Assembly: GCA_903839205.1 (NCBI GenBank) | Contig: CAIMBM010000049.1 | Location: forward strand, 1 to 38,486 | DNA from: an uncultured Holophagaceae bacterium | GTDB lineage: Bacteria; Acidobacteriota; Holophagae; Holophagales; Holophagaceae | Reading direction: 5' to 3' | DNA length: 38,486 nt | In this document: positions 31,767 through 38,486 of the stretch, piece after piece | Layout of the letters: the number at the start of each line of letters is the position of its first letter | Numbering within the stretch: the stretch's first letter is position 1 | The notes under the pieces: model-generated | Told to the model about the DNA's origin: nothing | Database searches by the model: none | Seen by the model: the letters and a program-made list of their open reading frames with translations, nothing else | Made by a program: the position numbers and the translations under genes

Positions 31767-34556
31767 ATGAGAACGCCAAGGGCCCTGGCCTTTGCGCTTC
31801 TCCTGGGATCCTGCCTCGGGCCCCCGGTGCGCGCCGCGGGCCAGGAACCACCCAAGCAGAAGCCCGTCCTGGTGGGCTTCAGCCGGGACTTCCCTCCCTT
31901 CGAATTCCTGGATTCAAAAGGCCAGCCCGCCGGCTACGACATCGACCTCATCCGGGCCGCCGCGGCGGAGGTGGAACTTCCCCTGGCCTTCCAGGCCGAC
32001 ACCTGGGACCGCATCAAGGCCGGAGTCGAGGCCGGGCGCCTCGATGTGGTGCCCGGGATGCTCTACTCGGAACAGCGGGCCACCCGGGTGGATTTTTCGG
32101 CTCCCCACCTGCTGGTGCACTACTGCATCTTCATCCGGAAGGGCACCCAGGGTGTGGCCTCCCTGAAGGATCTGCGGGGCAAGCGGATTCTGGTGGAGCG
32201 CAACAGCCGGATGCACGAGCTGCTGATCTCCCAGGGCTTCGGAGCCGACCTAGACCCGGTGGCCTCGGAGCCGGAGGCCCTGCGCGTGCTCTCCTCCGGG
32301 AGAGGGTTTGACGCGGCCCTCCTGCCCAGGCTCGAGGGGCTGGAGATGATCCACAACCTCAAGCTCACCAACATCCAGCCACTGCCCGGATCTGTCATGT
32401 CAGAGGAACTCTGCTTCGCCGTGGCCAAGGGCCGAGGCGACCTGAGGGCCAAGCTGGATTCGGGGATGGCCATCCTCAACCGGTCCGGGAAGTACCGGGC
32501 GATCTACGACAAATGGCTGGGCTCCCTGGAGCCCGAGGGCGGGATCTCCCCCCGCCTGGCGCGACTCCTGGCCTGGAGCGGCCTGGCCGCCCTTGGGCTG
32601 GTGGCCCTGGCCCTGGCCTGGTCCTGGTCCCTGAGGAGGCAGGTCTACCAGCGGACCAAGGCCCTTCGGAAGAGCGAGGAGGCCGCCCGGGCCAGCAATG
32701 CGAGGTTCCAGGCGGTCTTCGAGACCACGAACGATGCCATCTTCTTCCACGACCTGGAGACGGGCGCCATCCTGGACGTGAACCAGCGGGCCGAGGACCT
32801 GTACGGCTACACAAAGGCAGAGCTTCTGGCCCTGGAAGTGGCCGATCTCAGCAGCGGGATCCATCCCTACACCCAGGAGACCGCCCTCCGCTGGATCCAT
32901 GCGGCGGCCCAGGGCGTCCCCCAGTCCTTCGAGTGGCATGCGCGGACGAAATCCGGCCAACTCTTCTGGGTCGAAGTGATCATGCGCAAGGCGATGGTCG
33001 ATGGCCAGGAGCAGCTGGTCGTGTCGGTCCGGGACATCACGCAGCGGAAGGAGGAGAACGAACGGGTCCGGAGCAGCGAGGAGAAATTCAACAAGGTCTT
33101 CCAGCACGCACCGCTGCTGGTGAGCCTCAGCCGCCTTGCCGACGGCCGGCTGCTCGATGTGAACGAGCGGTACTGCCATGAGCTGGGCTTCAGCCGCGAT
33201 GAAATCATCGGCCAGACCTCGGGGGAGCTCGGGGTGATGCTGGCCGAGGACCGCCGCCGCTTCGTCAAGGTGCTCGAGGCCCAGGGGAGTGTCAGGAACT
33301 TCGAAGCCACGCTCTATGCCAAGGACGGGCACCCCGTGATCTGCCTCATTTCCGGGGAGGTCGTCACCTTCGGCGAAGAGCGCCTGCTGCTGGCCATGAT
33401 CGCGGACATCACCGAGCTCCATCAGGCTGAGGGTCTGCGGAGGAAACTGGAAGCCGAGCTCCTGCAGTCCCAGAAACTGGAAAGCCTGGGCAGCCTCGCC
33501 GGAGGGGTCGCTCACGACATGAACAACGTGCTGGGGGCCATCCTGGGTCTGGCTTCGGCCAACCTCGAAGTCCATGCCCCGGGAAGTCCCGCCTACCGCG
33601 CCTTCGACACCATCTCCCGGGCAGCCACCCGGGGCGGGGAGATGGTCCGGAGCCTGCTCAGTTTTGCCCGCCAGAGCCGGGTCGAGGCCCGGGACCTGAA
33701 CCTGAACAGCCTCCTCCAGGAGCAGGTCCGCCTCCTGGAACACACCACCCTCTCCAGGGTGCGCCTGGAGATGGATCTGGAACCCGATCTGAGACCCATC
33801 CGCGGGGATGCCAGTGCCCTGACCCACGCCTTCATGAACCTGTGCGTGAATGCCGTGGATGCCATGCCCGGTGGGGGGACCCTCAGCCTCCGGACCCGCA
33901 ACCTCGACGCTGACACGGTCGAGGTCAGGGTCGGGGACACGGGCACCGGGATGCCGAGGGAGGTCAGGGAAAGGGCCCTGGAACCCTTCTTCACAACGAA
34001 GGAGACGGGCAAGGGCACGGGGCTGGGGCTCTCCATGGTCCACACCACCGTGAAGGCCCACCAGGGGAGCCTGGAGATCCTGAGCGAGCCCGGCCTGGGG
34101 ACGGTCGTGAGGCTGCTGTTTCCCGCCTGCGAACCGGTGAACCCGGTCGCGGAAGGGGGGGAAGGCCCCGGACCCGAGACCCCTGGCAGGGCGCTGAACG
34201 TGCTCCTGGTGGACGATGATGACTTGATCCAGAACGCCATGGAAAGCGTGCTGCAGTCCCTGGGGCACGCGGTCGTCTCGACCCCGAGCGGTGAGGCGGC
34301 CCTGGAGGCCATCGAGGCCGGTTTCGAGCCGGATGTGGTGATCCTCGACATGAACATGCCAGGCCTGGGCGGGGCGGGCACCCTTCCCCGCCTGCGGGCC
34401 CTGCTGCCGGAGGTGCCCGTGCTGCTGTCCACGGGCCGGGCGGACCAGACCGCCCTGAACCTGGCGGAGGCCCACGCCCACGTCATCCTGCTGCCCAAGC
34501 CCTTCAGTTCCGTGAAACTTCAGCAGTGCCTCGGGCCCCTGGCGCAGCAGCGATGA
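31767..34556 (+). CDS. Hybrid histidine kinase with solute-binding-protein sensor
   Basis: The 929-residue protein has a signal peptide ending near VRAAG. Residues ~32-255 form a periplasmic SBP_bac_3 (amino-acid-binding-type) sensor, with FSRDFPPFEFLDSKGQPAGY and GYDIDLIRAAA. After one transmembrane segment (~266-288) come two PAS domains (~310-428 and ~437-550), a HisKA-type helix with H583 in GGVAHDMNNVL, an ATPase domain (NLCVNAVDAM, GDTGTGM, GKGTGLGLSMV) and a receiver with D861 in VILDMNMPG. The layout is like EvgS/BvgS but without the terminal Hpt domain. It probably senses an amino acid or similar small solute. The kinase-receiver part closely matches that of the gene before it, indicating duplication. 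Confidence 0.9.
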   Translation: MRTPRALAFALLLGSCLGPPVRAAGQEPPKQKPVLVGFSRDFPPFEFLDSKGQPAGYDIDLIRAAAAEVELPLAFQADTWDRIKAGVEAGRLDVVPGMLYSEQRATRVDFSAPHLLVHYCIFIRKGTQGVASLKDLRGKRILVERNSRMHELLISQGFGADLDPVASEPEALRVLSSGRGFDAALLPRLEGLEMIHNLKLTNIQPLPGSVMSEELCFAVAKGRGDLRAKLDSGMAILNRSGKYRAIYDKWLGSLEPEGGISPRLARLLAWSGLAALGLVALALAWSWSLRRQVYQRTKALRKSEEAARASNARFQAVFETTNDAIFFHDLETGAILDVNQRAEDLYGYTKAELLALEVADLSSGIHPYTQETALRWIHAAAQGVPQSFEWHARTKSGQLFWVEVIMRKAMVDGQEQLVVSVRDITQRKEENERVRSSEEKFNKVFQHAPLLVSLSRLADGRLLDVNERYCHELGFSRDEIIGQTSGELGVMLAEDRRRFVKVLEAQGSVRNFEATLYAKDGHPVICLISGEVVTFGEERLLLAMIADITELHQAEGLRRKLEAELLQSQKLESLGSLAGGVAHDMNNVLGAILGLASANLEVHAPGSPAYRAFDTISRAATRGGEMVRSLLSFARQSRVEARDLNLNSLLQEQVRLLEHTTLSRVRLEMDLEPDLRPIRGDASALTHAFMNLCVNAVDAMPGGGTLSLRTRNLDADTVEVRVGDTGTGMPREVRERALEPFFTTKETGKGTGLGLSMVHTTVKAHQGSLEILSEPGLGTVVRLLFPACEPVNPVAEGGEGPGPETPGRALNVLLVDDDDLIQNAMESVLQSLGHAVVSTPSGEAALEAIEAGFEPDVVILDMNMPGLGGAGTLPRLRALLPEVPVLLSTGRADQTALNLAEAHAHVILLPKPFSSVKLQQCLGPLAQQR

Positions 34557-34599
34557 CCCGGCCTCGCGAAGGCCACCCCCACCGGCTCCGGTCGGGTCA
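34554..34599. terminator. Three-stem inverted repeat between convergent genes
   Basis: TGACCCG (34554-34560) pairs with CGGGTCA (34593-34599), and the interior holds two small hairpins (GCCT/AGGC at 34561-34573 and ACCG/CGGT at 34581-34592). The outer stem includes both stop codons of the converging kinase and MEMO genes. No T-run is present; a shared bidirectional terminator is possible. Confidence 0.35.
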
Positions 34600-35736
34600 C
34601 TGCTCGGCCGAGAACACCACGCCCGGATAACTCACGAAGTGGTAGAGGTTCGCGGGGGCCGTGGCGCCCATGCCTAGGGGTCTCACGGGCAGTTCGGGAA
34701 AGCCGATGGACGTGCCGAAGGCGACGGGGGAGCCCACCGGGGGCGGCAGCCCGAAGGCCCGCGCGGTCTCGCCCAGCAGCAGCAGTCCGAAAGGGACCGA
34801 GAACCGTCCGCACCAGGGCATGCGGTAGGTGTCGGGGTGCAGGGGGTCCACCACGGCGGAATAGAAGGCCTCGGCCTTTTCCGGGGAGAGGGGCCCGGCC
34901 AGGGGTCCCCTCAGCAGGTCCCGGTCCCGGGCCAGGGCCTTCTGATAGGCGTCCACCCCACCCTCCCCGTAGGGGGCGTAGGCGAAGTCGGTCCCGTAGT
35001 GAATGCCGTCCGAGGAGACCACGATGGCCACGTCCCTGCCGAGGGTCCACCCGCGCTTCCGCATGGAGGTGGCCAGGGCCCTCCCCAGATGGGCGGCCAG
35101 TTCCTGGAAACGGGGGAAGGAGGCCGAAGGCACGAGGATGGACACGATTTCCACCCGGGGGTCCTGGTGCTTCAGCCAGTAGGCGATGGCCTCCACGGAA
35201 TGTTCGCTGTCCTGCATGGCGGCATCCCGGATGACGTCCGCTGGCGGCAGCTGCGCCAGCAGGTCCTCCCGCAGCCCGGAGACCCGGATCTCGCCGTCGG
35301 GCGAGCGCCAGGCGCGGTAGGGGTCGAAGACCAGGGCATCCCTGGCCCCGAAGCGGCGGTACTTGTGGAAGACCCCCACCAGCACGACGGTCCTGGCCGT
35401 GACCAGGGGCAACACCTGGCGGTAGACCCGCCCCGCATAGAGGTAGTCATCATGGGGACAGATGGCGCCCAGCACGCCCGGGACCGGCCTGGGCCCGAGG
35501 GCCTCGGGCAAGGGCGGCCGGGCCGACCACTCCCAGACCCTGGCCATCTGGTCGGCCCGGGAGGCGAACCCGATGGCGTCCTGCTGGCCGCGGACCTCGT
35601 CCGTGGACGGGATGCCCATGCCCCTGCGCACCTCCTCAAGGCTGGGCCGGGGGGCCGGCGGCGGGGCCAGGGAGGCCTGGCTCCGCGCCGGGAGGGCGGT
35701 GAGGAGGACCACCATCACGAGGAGGGTTCGGATCAT
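34597..35736 (-). CDS. Exported MEMO-family (AmmeMemoRadiSam B) protein
   Basis: The start is the ATG at 35736 (MIRTLLVMVVLLTALPARSQ), which gives a clear signal peptide. The 379-residue protein carries the MEMO metal-site motifs in order: H95 in CPHDDYLYAG, E178-H179 in DSEHSVEA, and D243/H246 in SSDGIHYG. MEMO proteins are distant relatives of non-haem iron dioxygenases and bind copper or iron. A signal peptide is not the usual arrangement, since most MEMO proteins are cytoplasmic. The common partners AMMECR1 and a radical-SAM enzyme are not nearby. It is divergent from the exported GlcG-like gene, and the two may share control. Confidence 0.85.
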   Translation of the reverse strand: MIRTLLVMVVLLTALPARSQASLAPPPAPRPSLEEVRRGMGIPSTDEVRGQQDAIGFASRADQMARVWEWSARPPLPEALGPRPVPGVLGAICPHDDYLYAGRVYRQVLPLVTARTVVLVGVFHKYRRFGARDALVFDPYRAWRSPDGEIRVSGLREDLLAQLPPADVIRDAAMQDSEHSVEAIAYWLKHQDPRVEIVSILVPSASFPRFQELAAHLGRALATSMRKRGWTLGRDVAIVVSSDGIHYGTDFAYAPYGEGGVDAYQKALARDRDLLRGPLAGPLSPEKAEAFYSAVVDPLHPDTYRMPWCGRFSVPFGLLLLGETARAFGLPPPVGSPVAFGTSIGFPELPVRPLGMGATAPANLYHFVSYPGVVFSAEQ

Positions 35737-35893
35737 GTCGGCACCTGACCCAGCCACGCTAGCACGGTGGGGCGGCCCTTTCCTTCCCCCGAAGGTCCAC
35801 AGCGCCGTTTCAGGGCCGGGGCCCTTTGGAAGATGCTTGACAAGGGTGGAAGGGCGAACCACCGTGGGCTACCACTCCACCGGAGGCCAGCCT

Positions 35894-36382
35894 ATGTCAT
35901 CAGGTTCCCACCGAATCACCCTGTTCGCAGCCCTGCTCGCCCTCGGCGGCGCGAGCCTGTGGGCCCAGATGCCCAATCCCTACGGGGCCCCCATCGGCCT
36001 GGAGGTAGCCCGGAAACCCCTCGCCGCGGCCCGGGCCGAGGCGGAGAAAAACCACTGGACCATGGCGATCGCCATCGTGGACACCAGCGGCAACCTCGTC
36101 TACTACGAGAAAATGGACAACACCCAGATCGCCAGTGCCAGCGTGGCCATCGACAAGGCCCGGTCCGCGGTGCTCTACAAGCGCCCCACCAAGGCCCTGC
36201 AGGACGGGCTGGCGGCCGGCGGCCCCGGGCTCCGCATCCTCCGGCTCCAGGGCGCGATGCCCGTTGAGGGCGGCCAGCCCCTCCTCCTGGACGGCAAGAT
36301 CATCGGAGCCATCGGCGTCTCCGGAGACAGCAGTGAGCACGACAACCAGTGCGCCACGGCGGGGGTGGCTGCCCTGAAATAG
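35894..36382 (+). CDS. Exported GlcG/HbpS-family protein
   Basis: CGGAGG lies 7 nt before the ATG at 35894. The 162-residue product has a signal peptide ending near ASLWAQ and one GlcG/HbpS (Haem_degrading) domain. Typical segments are AEKNHWTMAIAIVDTSGNLV, ASVAIDKARSAVLYKRPT and IIGAIGVSGDSSEHDNQCA. The family includes Streptomyces HbpS, an extracellular haem-binding protein that modulates a sensor kinase, and also proteins of unknown function linked to glycolate operons. Here it lies downstream of two sensor kinases and divergent from an exported MEMO protein. Ligand binding is not provable from sequence. Confidence 0.85.
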   Translation: MSSGSHRITLFAALLALGGASLWAQMPNPYGAPIGLEVARKPLAAARAEAEKNHWTMAIAIVDTSGNLVYYEKMDNTQIASASVAIDKARSAVLYKRPTKALQDGLAAGGPGLRILRLQGAMPVEGGQPLLLDGKIIGAIGVSGDSSEHDNQCATAGVAALK

Positions 36383-36419
36383 GGCAGACATCCACACCCG
36401 GCCTGTGCTTGGATGGGAC

Positions 36420-37490
36420 ATGCACAGGCATTGGATCTGGACCCTCCCCTTGGCCGTGGCCGCAGCCATCGTCTGGCTCAGCGCCCAGTCCCAGTACCCC
36501 TTGGGCCTCCAGCTGCTGCCGCCCCTGGACAAGGTGGCCCATGCCTCGGTGTTCGGGGCCCTGGCCCTGGTGCTGGACCTGGCCCTGCGGCTCGACCGGC
36601 CGGACCTACCGATGTACCGGCGGCACCTGCTGGTCTTCGTGGTGGTGTCCTGCTTCGGGGCCACGGACGAGTGGCACCAGCTCTTCGTCCCGGGGCGGTC
36701 CTGCGAGTTCGGCGACTGGGTGGCGGATTCGGTGGGCGGGGGCCTGGGCCTCCTGGCCGGCAGCGCCCACCTGCTCTTCACCCGGCGCCTGGGGGCCCTC
36801 TCCTGGAGCCGGGGCGCTGCCCGGCGCTTCGACACGGCCAAGGACCTGATCCTGGTGGCAGATCCGCACTGGTGCGCGGAGCTGACCGGTCTCGAGGCAG
36901 CCACGAGCAGCTTCCCCCGGGCCGACTGGCTCTTCCTGGGCGACGTGTTCGACGTGTGGGTGGGCCTGCCGGGCCTGGAGACGGAGCCCCAGCGGGCCTT
37001 CCTGGACTGGGTGGACCGGCGCCGCGCGGCCGGCCGCTGGGTGGGGCTCTGGATGGGCAACCGCGAATACTTCCTGGACCGCCATGCCGGACACTTCGAC
37101 CTCCTGGGCGAAGGCCTCGGCGGCGGGCTCGAAGGCGAGGCCCTGTGCTGGGAACACGGCGACTTGATCAATCCCCGGGACCGCCAGTACCGCCTGTGGA
37201 ACCTCGTCTCGCGGTCCGGGCCGCTCTGGCTGGTTTTCCGGCTCATGCCCAGCGGCGCCGCGCGAAAGGTGTCGGCCTGGATGGAACGGAAGCTGCGCAC
37301 CACCAACGCCAGCTACAAGCTCAGCTTCCCTCGGACGGCCTTCCGGGCAGCCGCGGAGTCGCACCGGGGCAGCACCTTCCTCACGGGCCACTTCCACACC
37401 CACGAGGTGGAGGCCAACGGCATCGCCCTGCCCTGGGCCCACGAGGGGCGGTTCATGGTGTGGCGGAACGGGAAAGTGCAGGCGCTCTAG
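36420..37490 (+). CDS. VanZ-like / LpxH-like phosphoesterase fusion
   Basis: The start is taken as the ATG at 36420; an in-frame GTG at 36405 is the alternative. Of 356 residues, ~1-125 form a VanZ-like membrane domain with DKVAHASVFGALA, DEWHQLFVPGR and GDWVADSVGG. Residues ~140-356 form a calcineurin-like phosphoesterase with DPH (148-150), GDVFDVWVG (174-182), GNREYFLD (213-220), HGDLIN and GHFHTHE, in the order of LpxH-type UDP-2,3-diacylglucosamine hydrolases. An ARKVSAWMERKLRTTNASYK segment corresponds to the LpxH insertion. The fusion is unusual and would tether the enzyme to the inner membrane, where lipid A is made. Its stop overlaps the engB stop by 4 bp (CTAG), the genes being convergent. 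Confidence 0.82.
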   Translation: MHRHWIWTLPLAVAAAIVWLSAQSQYPLGLQLLPPLDKVAHASVFGALALVLDLALRLDRPDLPMYRRHLLVFVVVSCFGATDEWHQLFVPGRSCEFGDWVADSVGGGLGLLAGSAHLLFTRRLGALSWSRGAARRFDTAKDLILVADPHWCAELTGLEAATSSFPRADWLFLGDVFDVWVGLPGLETEPQRAFLDWVDRRRAAGRWVGLWMGNREYFLDRHAGHFDLLGEGLGGGLEGEALCWEHGDLINPRDRQYRLWNLVSRSGPLWLVFRLMPSGAARKVSAWMERKLRTTNASYKLSFPRTAFRAAAESHRGSTFLTGHFHTHEVEANGIALPWAHEGRFMVWRNGKVQAL

Positions 37491-38074
37491 AGCGCCAGCA
37501 GATCCGCCACTTCCCGCCGCAGCTCCGGGATGCCGGTGCCCTTCGCGGCGCTCACCCAGGCGATGTCGCCGGACTGTAGGCCCAGGTCCGCGGCCACGTC
37601 CCTGCGCTGCTTGAGGGCCCGGCTGGGCTTCACCTGGTCGATCTTGGTGGCCACGATGCGGTGAGGCAGGCCCTCGGCCCGCAGCCAGTCGATCATGGCG
37701 TGGTCCAGTTTCGTGGGACCCACCTCGGCGTCCACCAGCACGAAGACCATCCGCAGGGTGGCGCGGCCCCGCAGGTAGCCCTCCACCATGGCCTGCCAGG
37801 TGGCCCGCTCCGCCGCGGGGCCCGTGGCGAAGCCGTAGCCGGGCAGGTCCACGATCCAGCGGTCAGGCCCCGTGAGGAACACGTTGATGAGGCGGGTACG
37901 GCCCGGCGTCTTGGAGACCCGCGCCAGCTGCTTCTGGTTGGCCAGCGCGTTCAGCAGCGAGGACTTCCCCACGTTGCTGCGGCCCACGAAGGCCACTTCC
38001 GCGTGGCAGACGCCGAGCTTTCTCGCGTCGGCGGCGGAGGTGACGAACCGGGCATCGGTGAGAGGTTGGGCCAT
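37487..38074 (-). CDS. engB: EngB/YsxC ribosome-biogenesis GTPase
   Basis: The 195-residue product has the full set of TRAFAC GTPase motifs: G1 GRSNVGKSS, G2-region SKTPGRTRLIN, G3 DLPGYGFA and G4 TKIDQ, followed by an SAAKGTGI G5. Length and the LPGYGFA segment are typical of EngB (YihA/YsxC), which is needed for 50S subunit maturation. It is transcribed in the same direction as ftsE, 42 nt downstream of it, and may be in that operon. Confidence 0.96.
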   Translation of the reverse strand: MAQPLTDARFVTSAADARKLGVCHAEVAFVGRSNVGKSSLLNALANQKQLARVSKTPGRTRLINVFLTGPDRWIVDLPGYGFATGPAAERATWQAMVEGYLRGRATLRMVFVLVDAEVGPTKLDHAMIDWLRAEGLPHRIVATKIDQVKPSRALKQRRDVAADLGLQSGDIAWVSAAKGTGIPELRREVADLLAL

Positions 38075-38116
38075 GGGAATCCAGTCTGCAGTCTTCAGCC
38101 TACCGCCTGCGGCCCC

Positions 38117-38486
<370 letters not shown>

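Noticed and set aside
32400..34481. A 693-codon minus-strand open frame opposite the second hybrid kinase
   Set aside because: It is a reverse shadow of a clear multidomain kinase, with no family features.

Overview
The window is high-GC DNA from a Gram-negative bacterium. Its lipoproteins with a cysteine followed by glycine runs, its many PKD and propeller surface proteins, and its LpxH-like gene would fit the Holophagae branch of Acidobacteriota (Geothrix/Holophaga-like). That placement is inferred from overall character, not from a marker gene. The sequence runs from a cut tRNA-Glu at the left edge to a cut ftsE at the right edge.

Positions 1-16,950 are largely accessory and cell-surface DNA. 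The tRNA and a perfect terminator hairpin are followed by about 900 nt of decayed sequence with an 11-bp tandem repeat, which looks like a scar of a tRNA-integrating element. Next come a secreted HGPTTGG-repeat protein, an OmpA-like protein, a secreted collagen/beta-propeller protein and a glycine-linked lipoprotein. A second relic patch (5.7-6.3 kb) and a second propeller lipoprotein follow. A LytS/LytR-type two-component pair sits beside two paralogous exported proteins that share an unrecognised ~400-residue domain with an FCPERHG motif; one of them is fused to six PKD domains. A small coiled-coil protein, an M23-like lipoprotein and two unknown exported or anchored proteins complete this part.

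Positions 18,077-27,238 (minus strand) form one compact operon of nine overlapping or nearly abutting genes. They are an AraC/GyrI-type regulator, the ATPase and two permeases of a BMP-type (nucleoside-class) ABC importer, its binding protein, and AllG (DUF1116), FdrA, a 57-residue FdrA-tail-like protein and AllH (DUF2877). In E. coli, FdrA/YlbE/YlbF (AllFGH) act in oxamate/oxalurate carbamoyl transfer during allantoin breakdown. The layout suggests an inducible system that imports a nucleoside- or ureide-like nitrogen compound and cleaves a carbamoyl intermediate. No carbamate kinase is visible in the window.

Positions 27.4-38.5 kb hold an EamA transporter, a DUF218 gene interrupted by one in-frame amber codon, and two consecutive hybrid histidine kinases (one with a periplasmic CxxCH haem-type sensor, one with a solute-binding-protein sensor). 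They also hold a divergent pair of exported MEMO-family and GlcG/HbpS-family proteins, an unusual VanZ-LpxH-like fusion, engB and the end of ftsE.
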